Assembly: GCA_964406445.1 (NCBI GenBank) | Contig: CAYORU010000030.1 | Location: forward strand, 1-43,233 | DNA length: 43,233 bases | Reading direction: 5' to 3' | Source of the DNA: SG8-30 sp964406445 | GTDB taxonomy: Bacteria; Pseudomonadota; Gammaproteobacteria; Steroidobacterales; Steroidobacteraceae | In this document: piece by piece, positions 15,399 through 23,761 of the stretch | How the letters are laid out: each line of letters opens with the position of its first letter | How positions within the stretch are numbered: position 1 is the first letter of the stretch | The notes under the pieces: model-generated | The model's input: the letters and a program-made list of their open reading frames with translations, nothing else | Told to the model about the DNA's origin: nothing | Databases searched by the model: none | Program-made: the position numbers and the translations under genes

Positions 15399-15668
15399 TC
15401 AGCGGCGCAGGCCCAGATCGGCGACGATCTTGGTGTATCGATCCGGCGCGTTCGCCTTCAGGTAGTCGAGAAGGCGACGGCGCTGCGCGACCATCTTGAG
15501 CAAGCCGCGACGCGACGAGTGATCGCCGCGGTGCGTGGAGAAGTGCCCGGTCAGGCCGTTGATGCGTTCGGAAAGGAGCGCGATCTGCACTTCGGGCGAG
15601 CCGGTGTCGTTCGGACCACGGCTGAACTTGCTGACCAATTCGGACTTCTGCTCGGACGTGAGTGGCAT
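15399..15668 (-). CDS. rpsO: 30S ribosomal protein S15
   Basis: 89 aa, the standard S15 length, starting MPLTSEQKSELVSKF at the ATG 15668-15666 with GAAGG upstream. Conserved blocks are DTGSPEVQIALLSERINGLTGHF, H-R-G-D-H-SSRRGLLKMVAQRRRLLDYLK and the C-terminal RYTKIVADLGLRR. S15 binds 16S rRNA early in 30S assembly and often represses its own translation. The frame stays open upstream through truB, but that extension is not S15. It has its own likely promoter inside the end of truB. Confidence 0.98.
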   Translation of the reverse strand: MPLTSEQKSELVSKFSRGPNDTGSPEVQIALLSERINGLTGHFSTHRGDHSSRRGLLKMVAQRRRLLDYLKANAPDRYTKIVADLGLRR

Positions 15669-15723
15669 TGCGAATCGACCTTCGTTGAAAGTCAGTAACT
15701 TAGGGCCCTTGATGAAGCCGCGC

Positions 15724-15752
15724 ATTGTACCTGCGGGCCCCCTTCGCCTCAA
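15724..15752 (-). promoter_or_regulatory. probable rpsO promoter
   Basis: On the minus strand TTGAGG (15752-15747) and TACAAT (15729-15724) are separated by exactly 17 bp. Transcription would start near 15717 and leave a leader of about 48 nt before the rpsO ATG. The -35 box overlaps the truB stop codon region. An independent rpsO promoter is also known in E. coli. Confidence 0.6.
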
Positions 15753-16711
15753 GCGCCCCGGGAACCCTCGGCCAGCGTGACCATGAGGCGGGCCGGCGCG
15801 AGGCGCCGGCCTTCCTCGCTCATCTGCCCGACGCCGAGAAAGTCGCCGTCGGGACCGTACATGCGCACCTGCGCGCCACCCGGGCCGGCGGCGAAGACCG
15901 GCTGGCCCTGCAGCAGCCAGGCCCGCTCCGCGAGGCCCACCTGGACGGCCGGCCAGTGCCGCAGCGCCTCGTCGGGCGGCAGCAGCGTGGCATCGAGGGC
16001 TGCCTCCCCGCCCGCCTCGCGCAGCGACTCGAGGTCCGCCAGCGTCCGGGCTCGCGCTCCGTCGAAGGGTCCGGCGGCGGTGCGCCGCAGTCGCTCGACG
16101 TGGGCCACGGTGCCGAGCTCGCGGGCAACGTCCTCGACCAGCGTCCTGACGTAGGTGCCCTTGCTGCAGCGGATCGCGAGCTCCAGGCGATCGTCCCGCC
16201 AGTCCCGCGCCACGAGCTCGTGGATGGTGACGGTGCGGGGCTGGCGCTCGACCTCGACCCCGCGGCGGGCAAGTTCGTAGAGCCTCTGGCCTCCCTGCTT
16301 CAGGGCCGAATGCATCGGCGGCACCTGGTCGATGGCCCCCCTGAACCGGCCGAGCGCCGTCTCGAGCCGGGCCCGGTCCGGTTCCGGCACCGGCCCGCGG
16401 CCGCTGACCTCCCCCTCCGCGTCGCCGGTGGTCGTTGCGACGCCGAGCCTCGCGGTCACCTGGTAGCGCTTGTCGGAGTCGAGCAGCAGCCCCGCGACCT
16501 TGGTCGCCTGGCCGAAACACAGCGGCAGCAGTCCGCTGGCGAGCGGGTCGAGGCTTCCCGTATGCCCGGCCTTGCGCGCCCGGAACAGGCGCCGGGCCAG
16601 CTGCAGGGCGGCGTTCGACGACAGGCCCTCGGGTTTGTCGAGCAGCAGGATGCCGTCCACGTCGCGCCACGCGACCCGCGGGCGCGAGGCGCGGCCCGGC
16701 CCGTCGGTCAT
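15749..16711 (-). CDS. truB: tRNA pseudouridine(55) synthase TruB
   Basis: 320 aa. It converts U55 of tRNAs to pseudouridine. The N-terminal catalytic block has DGILLLDKPEGLSSN and GHTGSLDPLASGLLPLCFG, with catalytic Asp55. The central KRYQVTARLGVATTTGDAEG and the C-terminal PUA-like region (ALRHWPAVQVGLAERAWLLQGQPV) complete the protein. The ATG overlaps the rbfA stop by four bases (ATGA), so translation is probably coupled. Confidence 0.97.
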   Translation of the reverse strand: MTDGPGRASRPRVAWRDVDGILLLDKPEGLSSNAALQLARRLFRARKAGHTGSLDPLASGLLPLCFGQATKVAGLLLDSDKRYQVTARLGVATTTGDAEGEVSGRGPVPEPDRARLETALGRFRGAIDQVPPMHSALKQGGQRLYELARRGVEVERQPRTVTIHELVARDWRDDRLELAIRCSKGTYVRTLVEDVARELGTVAHVERLRRTAAGPFDGARARTLADLESLREAGGEAALDATLLPPDEALRHWPAVQVGLAERAWLLQGQPVFAAGPGGAQVRMYGPDGDFLGVGQMSEEGRRLAPARLMVTLAEGSRGA

Positions 16712-17094
16712 TCTTCCTCGGCCTTGCCGGCGGCGCGGCTGCGGTCCTCGGCCACGGCCTCGTCGATCAGCTGCGACAGGCGTGCGCCGCGTTCGATGCT
16801 CTCGTCGATCCGGAAGTCGAGCTCCGGCGTGACGCGCAGGGTCATCGCCTTGCGCAGCTCGTGGCGGAGGTAGCCCGCCGCATGGCGCAGCGTCTCGAGC
16901 ACGTCCGCGGCGTCGCCGAGCCCGGCGAACGGCGTGACGTACACCCGCGCATGGCCGAGGTCCCTGGAGACCTCGACGGCGGTCACGGTCACGGGGCCGA
17001 GGCGCGGATCCTTGACCTCGCGCCTGATCAGCTCGGCGAGCACGCGCTTGAGCTGCTCCTCGACGCGCTTCGAACGCGAGAACTCGCGCGGCAT
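16708..17094 (-). CDS. rbfA: ribosome-binding factor A
   Basis: 128 aa from MPREFSRSKRVEEQL at 17094. A further upstream in-frame start would add 12 residues overlapping infB and is less likely. RbfA is a KH-fold factor for late 30S maturation and cold adaptation. Typical blocks are RVEEQLKRVLAELIRREVKDPRL, VTVTAVEVSRDLGHARVYVTPF and the C-terminal ELDFRIDESIERGARLSQLIDEA. Its ATG shares one base with the infB stop (TGATG), and its own stop overlaps truB. Confidence 0.97.
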   Translation of the reverse strand: MPREFSRSKRVEEQLKRVLAELIRREVKDPRLGPVTVTAVEVSRDLGHARVYVTPFAGLGDAADVLETLRHAAGYLRHELRKAMTLRVTPELDFRIDESIERGARLSQLIDEAVAEDRSRAAGKAEEE

Positions 17095-19586
17095 CAGAGC
17101 TTCCGCGCGACCTCGAACCGCTCGAAGCACTCGATCTGGTCGCCCGCCTTGATGTCGTTATAGCCCTTCACGCCGATGCCGCACTCGGTTCCGGCGCGCA
17201 CCTCGCCCGCGTCGTCCTTGAAGCGCTTCAGCGACTCGAGCTCGCCCTGGAAGATGACCACGTTGTCGCGCAGGACGCGGATCGGGTTGTTGCGCCGGAC
17301 GTAGCCGTCGACCACCAGGCAGCCGGCGACCGTGCCGAACTTGCTCGAGCGGAACACCTCGCGAACCTCCGCGAGGCCGACGATCTGCTCCTTGACCTCC
17401 GGCGCCAGCATGCCGGTCATGGCCTGCTTCACGTCGTCGATCGCCTCGTAGATCACGCTGTAGTAGCGGACGTCGACGCCCTGGTCCTTGATCGCCTCGC
17501 GGGCCGCGGAATCGGCGCGGACGTCGAAGGCGATGATCTGCGCGCGGGAGGCCGCGGCGAGCATCACGTCGGACTCCGTGATCCCGCCGACGCCGCTCGC
17601 GATCACCTTGACCGAGACCTCGGCCGTCGAGAGCTTGACCAGCGCGTCCGAGAGGGCCTCGGCGGACCCCTGGACATCGGCCTTCACCAGCAGCTGGACC
17701 GACTGGCGTCCCTCCTCGCCCATCTGCGAGAACACGTCCTCGAGCTTCTGGCCGGCCTGCTTCGCGAGGCGCACGTCGCGGAACTTGCCCTGCCGGTAGA
17801 GTGCCACTTCGCGGGCCTTCTTCTCGCTCTCCATCACCACGAGCTCGTCGCCGGCGTTGGGCGGCGCCGAAAGGCCCAGCACCTGCACGGGAATCGACGG
17901 GCCCGCCTCCTCGATGGCGCCGCCCGTCTCGTCGAACATGGCGCGGATGCGGCCGAACTGCTCGCCGGCAAGCGCCGCGTCGCCGACCTTGAGCGTGCCG
18001 CGGCTGACCAGCACCGTCGCGACCGGGCCGCGGCCCTTCTCGATGCTCGCCTCGAGAACCGTGCCCAGCGCGGCAACGTCCCGCATTGCCGTGAGTTCGA
18101 GCACTTCGGACTGCAGCAGGATCGACTCGAGCAGTTGCTCGACGCCGGCGCCGGTGTGCGCGGACACGGGCACGAAGATGTTCTCTCCGCCCCAGTCCTC
18201 GGGAATCACGCCTTCCTTGGCCAGCTCCGACTTGACCCGCTCGGGGTCGGCGTCGGGCTTGTCGATCTTGTTGACCGCCACGACGATCGGAACCTCCGCA
18301 GCCTTGGCGTGCTGGACGGCTTCCTTGGTCTGCGGCATGACGCCGTCGTCGGCGGCCACCACCAGCACGACGATGTCGGTCACCTTCGCGCCACGGGCGC
18401 GCATCGCGGTGAAGGCCGCATGACCCGGGGTGTCGAGGAAGGTGACGACGCCGCGCGGCGTGTCCACGTGATACGCGCCGATGTGCTGGGTGATGCCGCC
18501 CGCCTCGCCCGCGGCGACCTTGGTGCGACGGATGTAGTCGAGCAGCGAGGTCTTGCCATGGTCGACGTGGCCCATGATCGTGACCACCGGCGGCCGCGGG
18601 AGCTCCTCGGCCTCCGTCTGCAGGCCCTCCTGAAGGCCCGCCTCCGCCTCGTCCGCCTTGAGCGGCTTGGCGACGTGCCCCATCTCCTCGACCACGAGCA
18701 CCGCGGTGTCCTGGTCGATCGGCTGGTTGATCGTCGCCATGACGCCCATCTGCATCATGGTCTTGATGACGTCGTTCGGCTTGATCGCCATCTTGTGGGC
18801 GAGGTCCGCGACCGTGATGGTCTCGCCGATGCTGACCTCGCGTCGGACCGGCTGCGTGGGCAGCTGGAACTCCTGGCGCTGGTCGCTCTGGACCGCCCCG
18901 CGGCGGCCGCTCGGGCGCGACTTGCCCTTGCGGTGCTTGGCGGACAGCCCGCCCGCGATGTGCAGCTCCTGGCGCCCGTACTTGGTCTTCTTGTCCTTTT
19001 CCTCGGCCTTGCGCGCGCGCTCCTCGCGCTCGCGGCGCTCGCGCTCCGCGGCCTCGCGGACCTTGGCCTCGGCCTCGCGACGCGCCTGCTCCTCGGCCTC
19101 GAGGCGCTTCCGCTCGGCCTCCTCGGCCTCGCGCTTGGCTTCCTCGTCGCGACGCGCACGCTCCCGGGCCTCGGTCTCTCCGCGCTGCCGCTCTTCGTCT
19201 GCACGCCGCAGCGCGTCCTCGGCCTCGCGGACCTTGTCGATCTCTTCCTGCGCGGCCCGCGCCTGCTCCTCCAGAACGTCGCGCTTGATGTAGGTGCGCT
19301 TGGCGCGGACCTCCACCTGCACCGTGCGGGCCTTGCCCTGGGGCGCCGCGACCTTGATCTCGGACTGAGCGCGGCGCTTGAGCGTGATCCGGCGCGGCGC
19401 CGAGACTTCCGGCTCGGCCCGGCCGTGCGCCTTGCGAAGGTGCGTCAGCAGCTCGAGCTTGGCGTCCTCGCTGATGATGTCCTGGGGCCCGGCCACCCGG
19501 ATGCCCGCTTCCTCGAGCTGCGTGAGCAGCTTGTCGACCGGGACCTTCAGGACCTCGGCGAACTGTGTGACGGTGACGTCAGCCAT
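17094..19586 (-). CDS. infB: translation initiation factor IF-2
   Basis: 830 aa. The N-terminal IF2-N module is MADVTVTQFAEVLKVPVDKLLTQLEEAGI. A highly charged Glu/Arg/Ala linker (about 110-215, probably helical) follows, then a second IF2-N-like module (ITVADLAHKMAIKPNDVIKTMMQMG). The GTPase domain has P-loop GHVDHGKTS near residue 337, DTPGHAAF, and NKIDKPDADP. Beta-barrel and C-terminal domains bind fMet-tRNA. It places the initiator tRNA on the 30S subunit. It sits between nusA (21-nt gap) and rbfA (1-base overlap). Confidence 0.98.
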   Translation of the reverse strand: MADVTVTQFAEVLKVPVDKLLTQLEEAGIRVAGPQDIISEDAKLELLTHLRKAHGRAEPEVSAPRRITLKRRAQSEIKVAAPQGKARTVQVEVRAKRTYIKRDVLEEQARAAQEEIDKVREAEDALRRADEERQRGETEARERARRDEEAKREAEEAERKRLEAEEQARREAEAKVREAAERERREREERARKAEEKDKKTKYGRQELHIAGGLSAKHRKGKSRPSGRRGAVQSDQRQEFQLPTQPVRREVSIGETITVADLAHKMAIKPNDVIKTMMQMGVMATINQPIDQDTAVLVVEEMGHVAKPLKADEAEAGLQEGLQTEAEELPRPPVVTIMGHVDHGKTSLLDYIRRTKVAAGEAGGITQHIGAYHVDTPRGVVTFLDTPGHAAFTAMRARGAKVTDIVVLVVAADDGVMPQTKEAVQHAKAAEVPIVVAVNKIDKPDADPERVKSELAKEGVIPEDWGGENIFVPVSAHTGAGVEQLLESILLQSEVLELTAMRDVAALGTVLEASIEKGRGPVATVLVSRGTLKVGDAALAGEQFGRIRAMFDETGGAIEEAGPSIPVQVLGLSAPPNAGDELVVMESEKKAREVALYRQGKFRDVRLAKQAGQKLEDVFSQMGEEGRQSVQLLVKADVQGSAEALSDALVKLSTAEVSVKVIASGVGGITESDVMLAAASRAQIIAFDVRADSAAREAIKDQGVDVRYYSVIYEAIDDVKQAMTGMLAPEVKEQIVGLAEVREVFRSSKFGTVAGCLVVDGYVRRNNPIRVLRDNVVIFQGELESLKRFKDDAGEVRAGTECGIGVKGYNDIKAGDQIECFERFEVARKL

Positions 19587-19607
19587 GCGTGTACCCCGTG
19601 TCCTGCA

Positions 19608-21110
19608 TCAGCCCTGGGCCGTTTCCTCGAACCAGTGCGCGCGCGCAGCCATGATCAGCCGCCCCGCGCGCTCCGGATCGAGGCCCGGCACCTCCGCCAG
19701 GTCGTCGACCGCCTGATCGGCGAGGTCGTCCCGCGTGCGGATGCCGCGCGCCGCGAGCTCATAGGCGAGCTCGGTGTCCATGTCCTCGACCTCGAGCAGG
19801 TCCTCGGCGGGCTCCGACGCGTCGATCTTCTCCTCGCTCGCGATCGCCTGCGTCAGCAGCACGTCGCGCGCGCGGTTGCGCAGCTCCTCGACCATATCCT
19901 CGTCGAACTCCTCGATCCCGAGCAGCTCGTTGGCGGGCACGTAGGCGATTTCCTCGATGCTCGAGAAGCCTTCCTGGACGAGCACCGTCGCGACGTCCTC
20001 GTCGACGTCGAGGGCCTTCATGAACATCTCGCGCAGCTGCAGCGACTCGGCCTCGCTCTTCTCGACCGCGGTCTGCTCGGACATGACGTTGAGCTTCCAG
20101 CCGGTCAGCTCGCTCGCGAGACGCACGTTCTGGCCGCCGCGGCCGATGGCCTGCGAGAGGCGGTCCTCGGTGACGGCGATGTCCATCGCGTGCGCTTCCT
20201 CGTCGACGACCACCGACACGACCTCGGCGGGCTGCATCGCGTTGATCACGAACTGGGCGGCGTTGTCTGTCCACGGGATGATGTCCACGCGCTCGCCGGC
20301 GATCTCGTTCGACACCGCCTGCACGCGCGACCCGCGCATGCCGACGCAGGCGCCCACCGGGTCGATGCGCGGCTCGAGGCTGCGCACGGCGATCTTGGCG
20401 CGCGCGCCAGGGTCGCGCGCGGCGCCCAGGATCTGGATCAGCCCCTGGCCGACCTCGGGCACCTCGAGCTTGAACAGCTCGACCAGGAACTCCGGCGCGG
20501 TGCGCGACAGGAAGATCTGCGGGCCGCGCGGCTCCGAGCGGACCTCGCGCAGGAACGCCTTGATGCGGTCCTGCGTGCGGGCGATCTCGCGCGGGATCAT
20601 GTGCTCGCGCGGTATGAAGCCCTCGGCGTTGCCGCCCAGGTCCACGTAGATGCCGTTGCGGTCGACGCGCTTGACGATGCCGGAGACCAGCACGCCGATG
20701 CGGTCCTTGTACTCGTCGACCACCTGGGCGCGTTCGGCCTCGCGCACCTTCTGCACGATCACCTGCTTGGCGGTCTGGGCCGCGATGCGCCCGAACGCGA
20801 CCGACTCCATCGGCTCCTCGACGTAGCCGCCGACCTCCACCTGCGGGTCGAGGTCCCGGGCGTCGTCGAGGCGCAGCTCGCGGTCCGGCACCTCGAGCTC
20901 CGTCGAGTCGTCCGCAAACACCTTCCAGCGGCGGAAAGTCTCGTACTCGCCGGTCTTGCGGTCGATCGAGACGCGCACCTCCATGTCCTCGCCGTGCTTG
21001 CGCCGCGTCGCGGAGGCGAGCGCCGCCTCGAGCGCCTCGAAGATGATCTCGCGGGCCACGCCCTTCTCGTTCGAAACGGCTTCGACGACTTCGAGAATCT
21101 GCTTGTTCAT
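19608..21110 (-). CDS. nusA: transcription termination/antitermination factor NusA
   Basis: 500 aa. The N-terminal RNA polymerase-binding domain is MNKQILEVVEAVSNEKGVAREIIFEALEAAL. It is followed by S1 (DRIGVLVSGIVKRVDRNGIYVDLG), KH1 (IDPVGACVGMRGSRVQAVSNEIAGERVDII) and KH2 (AIGRGGQNVRLASELTGW). Two acidic helix-hairpin-helix repeats close the C-terminus (FSSIEEIAYVPANELLGIEEFDED and YELAARGIRTRDDLADQAVDDL), the pattern of gammaproteobacterial NusA. It modulates pausing and termination. It is second in the rimP operon, where NusA feedback through leader attenuation is known in E. coli. Confidence 0.98.
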   Translation of the reverse strand: MNKQILEVVEAVSNEKGVAREIIFEALEAALASATRRKHGEDMEVRVSIDRKTGEYETFRRWKVFADDSTELEVPDRELRLDDARDLDPQVEVGGYVEEPMESVAFGRIAAQTAKQVIVQKVREAERAQVVDEYKDRIGVLVSGIVKRVDRNGIYVDLGGNAEGFIPREHMIPREIARTQDRIKAFLREVRSEPRGPQIFLSRTAPEFLVELFKLEVPEVGQGLIQILGAARDPGARAKIAVRSLEPRIDPVGACVGMRGSRVQAVSNEIAGERVDIIPWTDNAAQFVINAMQPAEVVSVVVDEEAHAMDIAVTEDRLSQAIGRGGQNVRLASELTGWKLNVMSEQTAVEKSEAESLQLREMFMKALDVDEDVATVLVQEGFSSIEEIAYVPANELLGIEEFDEDMVEELRNRARDVLLTQAIASEEKIDASEPAEDLLEVEDMDTELAYELAARGIRTRDDLADQAVDDLAEVPGLDPERAGRLIMAARAHWFEETAQG

Positions 21111-21140
21111 GATGTTCCAGTCCGTCTGTCCGATCCGGCC

Positions 21141-21587
21141 TCAGCCCACCAGCCTGGCCTTGCCCATATCCGCCATCGGCAGCCGCCACTCGCGGCCGTC
21201 GACCTCCATCACCACCGCCTCCTCGTCCGCCGACAGCAGCCGGCCCCGGAAGCGCCGCCGCCCCTCGAGCGGCCGCTGCAGCTCGACGCGCGCCTCGCTG
21301 CCGGCGAACCGCGCGAAATGCGCGGCGGTCCTGAGCGGCCGGTCGAAGCCCGGCGAGGACACCTCGAGCGCGTACTCCCGGCCGATCGGGTCGGCGGCGT
21401 CGAGCACCTGCTCCATCGCCCGGCTCGCCTGCTCGCAGTCATCTAGCGTCACCGGCGTGCCGTCGGTGCGGTCGATGTAGACCCGCAGCAGCGCGCGCCG
21501 GGACGCCGGGCTGAACTCGAGTTCGATCAGCTCGAACCCCGCCCGGGCGATCACCGGCTCCAGCAGCCCGAGCAAGGTCTCGCGCAT
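21141..21587 (-). CDS. rimP: ribosome maturation factor RimP
   Basis: 148 aa from the ATG at 21587-21585 (MRETLLGLLEPVIARAGFELIELEF). The longer upstream frame runs through terminator hairpins and is rejected. Typical RimP blocks: LLRVYIDRTDGTPVTLDDCEQASRAMEQVLD, YALEVSSPGFDRPLRTAAHFARFAG and the C-terminal SH3-like VVMEVDGREWRLPMADMGKARLV. It acts in early 30S assembly. First gene of the block that runs through to pnp, 31 nt before nusA. Confidence 0.97.
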   Translation of the reverse strand: MRETLLGLLEPVIARAGFELIELEFSPASRRALLRVYIDRTDGTPVTLDDCEQASRAMEQVLDAADPIGREYALEVSSPGFDRPLRTAAHFARFAGSEARVELQRPLEGRRRFRGRLLSADEEAVVMEVDGREWRLPMADMGKARLVG

Positions 21588-21631
21588 CTGCCTCCACGCC
21601 CCGTCCCGGCCGGCTTGCGCCACCCGGGAAC

Positions 21632-21654
21632 AAAAAATGGGCCAGAGGCCCATT
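21632..21654 (-). terminator. intrinsic terminator/attenuator just upstream of rimP
   Basis: On the minus strand an 8-bp stem (AATGGGCC/GGCCCATT, 3-nt loop) is followed directly by a run of T (the A run at 632-637 of the plus strand). It lies only about 45 nt before the rimP start. Any transcript starting further upstream must therefore read through it to express the operon, which makes it an attenuator candidate. Confidence 0.8.
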
Positions 21655-21668
21655 CGTGTTCTCGCCGC

Positions 21669-21688
21669 CGGCCGGCTTCCGCCGGCCG
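21669..21688 (-). other. G+C-rich hairpin between the two terminators
   Basis: An 8-bp stem, CGGCCGGC/GCCGGCCG, with loop TTCC. It lies between the two T-tract hairpins in the 281-bp rraA-rimP gap. No T tract follows. It could be part of a structured rimP leader; no tRNA gene is present in this gap. Confidence 0.5.
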
Positions 21689-21721
21689 CGCCGCAGACCT
21701 GCCAGGCCTGCGCCGGAAACG

Positions 21722-21749
21722 AAAAAGCCCCGCGTGGGGGGCTTTCTTC
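21722..21749. terminator. intrinsic terminator after rraA
   Basis: Stem AAAGCCCC (724-731) / GGGGCTTT (738-745) with a 6-nt loop. The plus strand has an A run on the left and TTTCTT on the right, so on the minus strand the stem is followed by TTTTT. It stands about 120 nt downstream of the rraA stop (21869) and should end the Rieske-rraA transcript. Confidence 0.85.
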
Positions 21750-21868
21750 AGAAACCCTCGACCCCAGGGCGCCGGAGGCGGCCTGGGGGCCGGTCCTCAC
21801 GGCGGCCACGCGCCCTGAGCCGCGCGAATTCTAGCCCAAAACGCCGGCCGAGGCCAAGGGCGCGGGGA

Positions 21869-22369
21869 TCAGGCGCCCGACCCCGACGAAAGCCGCCCGG
21901 CCGCGACGACGACGCCATCCTCGTCGGCATACACCCAGGCGCCGGGGTGGAACGACACGCCGCCGAAGCGCACGGTCACCTCGCGGTGCCCTTCGCCCCG
22001 CTTCTTGCTTCGGCGCGGATGCGCGTCGATCGCCAGCACGCCGAGATCGAGGCCGGCGATCACGGCGGTATCCCGGACACACCCGTGGACCACGACGCCT
22101 GCCCAGCCGTTCTCGACCGCCCTGGCGGCGAGCAGGTCACCGAGCAGCGCGCACTGGCGCGAACCGCCGCCGTCGACCACGAGCACCCGCCCGTGGCCGG
22201 GCTCGCCGACGGCCTCGCGGACGCGCGAGTTGTCATCGAGGCAGCTCACCGTCGATGCGGGTCCCGCGAAGCGCCGCCGGCCGCCGTAGCTGCGGAACAT
22301 GGGCTCGCAGACCTCCACCGCGCCCTCGTGTTCGTCGCACAGGTCGGTGGTCTTGAACTCCGGGGTCAT
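21869..22369 (-). CDS. rraA: ribonuclease E activity regulator RraA / RraA-like aldolase
   Basis: 166 aa from the ATG at 22369-22367, which overlaps the stop of the upstream Rieske gene by four bases (ATGA). The sequence follows E. coli RraA closely: TTDLCDEHEGAVEVCEPMF, GRVLVVDGGGSRQCALLGDLLA, GWAGVVVHGCVRD and FGGVSFHPGAWVYADEDGVVVA. RraA trimers inhibit RNase E. Related proteins are 4-hydroxy-4-methyl-2-oxoglutarate/oxaloacetate aldolases, and the G-D-L-L-A...R-D residues used by the aldolases are present. The coupling to two oxygenases makes an aldolase role in a degradation pathway a real alternative. Confidence 0.85.
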   Translation of the reverse strand: MTPEFKTTDLCDEHEGAVEVCEPMFRSYGGRRRFAGPASTVSCLDDNSRVREAVGEPGHGRVLVVDGGGSRQCALLGDLLAARAVENGWAGVVVHGCVRDTAVIAGLDLGVLAIDAHPRRSKKRGEGHREVTVRFGGVSFHPGAWVYADEDGVVVAAGRLSSGSGA

Positions 22370-23754
22370 CGACTGGGCGTCCCTGGTGGCGCGTCGCACG
22401 CGAGATAGCGGTCGAGTGTGCGATGAAAATGGCGGATGCGCACCTCCTGGTAACGGCCGAGGTGGACCCGTCCCGTGGCCGACGCGCCGAGCCCTGCCTG
22501 GACCTGCGGCATGTTGCCCATGTCCTGGTCGACGACCGGCCCGAGCACGGGGAGCTCGGTCGCAGCGCTCCAGGACTCGGCCGGCGACAGCATCCGCAGT
22601 CCGACCGGGCGTGGCCGCGGCCGCCCTGGCGCGCTGCGCTTGAGGATCATCACTTCCATCAGGCAGGAATCGACCTTGAGGCCGTCGGGGCGCCAGCGGT
22701 AGACGATGTTCGGGGCGAATCCGCCCCAGGGCGCGAAATTCGGAAACACGTTGTAGACCAGCGCGTCGAGCGTCTCGGCGTCGCTCACGTCCTCGTAGTC
22801 GCCGCCAAAGGCCCGCGCGAAGCTCGCACGATTGAGCGATCCGAGGTAGGCGCGGGCTCCCTCTTCGCCCTCGCGGGGACGGTCCGCGGGGCGCTGCCGG
22901 CCCATCATTCCGAGCATGCCGTCAACCACCTCGGCCGGCGCGACCGCATCGTCGCCGAGATGCGGGCTCGGTGCGCCGAAGGCGGCCAGGTTGCGGTTCA
23001 CGTGCGCGCCGTACACGTCGTACTGCGCGTTCGCGTCCGCGAAGACCGGAAGGATCTGCGGATGGGTCGCGACGACGTGGTAGGACTCCATGAAGGCCTC
23101 CATCGCCACCTTCCAGTTGCACGGGATGACCTTCCCGACGTGCACCGCCTTGTAGCAATCCTCGAGGCGCCAGCGCTCGAAGTGCCGGGGCAGCACGCCG
23201 AGGTAGTCCGCGAGCGGCGCCGCCTCGCGGTCCAGGTTCACGAACACGAATCCGCCCCAGGTCGCCACCTGCGCCTCGGGCAGGCGGAGGTCGGCGTCGG
23301 CCAGCTGCGGAAAATCCCAGCGGCAGGGCACCGAGCGAATCGTGCCGTCGATGTTCCAGGTCCAGCCGTGGAAGCCGCAACGCAGCTGCCCCGCCTGTCC
23401 CTGCCCCGCCGCCAGCCGCCGCCCGCGGTGCAGGCAGGAGTTGTGGAAGGCTCGCAGGCTGCCGTCGGCCTGGCGCAGCACCACCAGCGAGCGCCCGACT
23501 ACGTCGTAGACGTGATAGTCGCCCGGCTCCGGGACCTCTTCCTCTCGGCAGGCCACCTGCCACACCCGCGGCCACAGGCGCTCGCGCTCGAGCTCGAAGA
23601 AGGCCGGCGAGGTATAGCGCGACGCGTCGAGGGGCGCCGTGCCCAGGTCGGCGGGCGACTCGCTCGCGAGCACCTCCGGCACCGGGCGCGAGTCCCGCGC
23701 GAGGAGCGCCTGGTAGCCCGCACCATGCCGGCCCTGGCCGTCACGGTCGCTCAT
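22366..23754 (-). CDS. Rieske non-heme iron oxygenase, alpha-subunit type (second of pair)
   Basis: 462 aa. The Rieske [2Fe-2S] ligands are C107-L-H109 and C126-G-F-H129 (in SCLHRG and RCGFHGWTW). The mononuclear iron site lies in NWKVAMEAFMESYHVVATHPQ with His226 and His231. The residue next to the first iron His, at the electron-bridge position, is Glu223 rather than the Asp of classical ring-hydroxylating dioxygenases. That is also seen in the carnitine monooxygenase (CntA) group. The enzyme should use O2 and electrons from a reductase to hydroxylate or demethylate a substrate that I cannot identify. It follows the other Rieske gene after 7 nt and overlaps rraA. No beta subunit, ferredoxin or reductase is nearby. 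Confidence 0.9.
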   Translation of the reverse strand: MSDRDGQGRHGAGYQALLARDSRPVPEVLASESPADLGTAPLDASRYTSPAFFELERERLWPRVWQVACREEEVPEPGDYHVYDVVGRSLVVLRQADGSLRAFHNSCLHRGRRLAAGQGQAGQLRCGFHGWTWNIDGTIRSVPCRWDFPQLADADLRLPEAQVATWGGFVFVNLDREAAPLADYLGVLPRHFERWRLEDCYKAVHVGKVIPCNWKVAMEAFMESYHVVATHPQILPVFADANAQYDVYGAHVNRNLAAFGAPSPHLGDDAVAPAEVVDGMLGMMGRQRPADRPREGEEGARAYLGSLNRASFARAFGGDYEDVSDAETLDALVYNVFPNFAPWGGFAPNIVYRWRPDGLKVDSCLMEVMILKRSAPGRPRPRPVGLRMLSPAESWSAATELPVLGPVVDQDMGNMPQVQAGLGASATGRVHLGRYQEVRIRHFHRTLDRYLACDAPPGTPSR

Positions 23755-23761
23755 CGGCGTC

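Noticed and set aside
15669..16670. Fusion of rpsO to a long upstream domain
   Set aside because: The upstream frame overlaps truB out of frame. S15 has its normal length and start with a ribosome-binding site and its own promoter.
21588..21868. tRNA gene upstream of rimP, as in the E. coli metY-rimP arrangement
   Set aside because: I found no cloverleaf or T-loop sequence; the gap is explained by hairpins and terminators.
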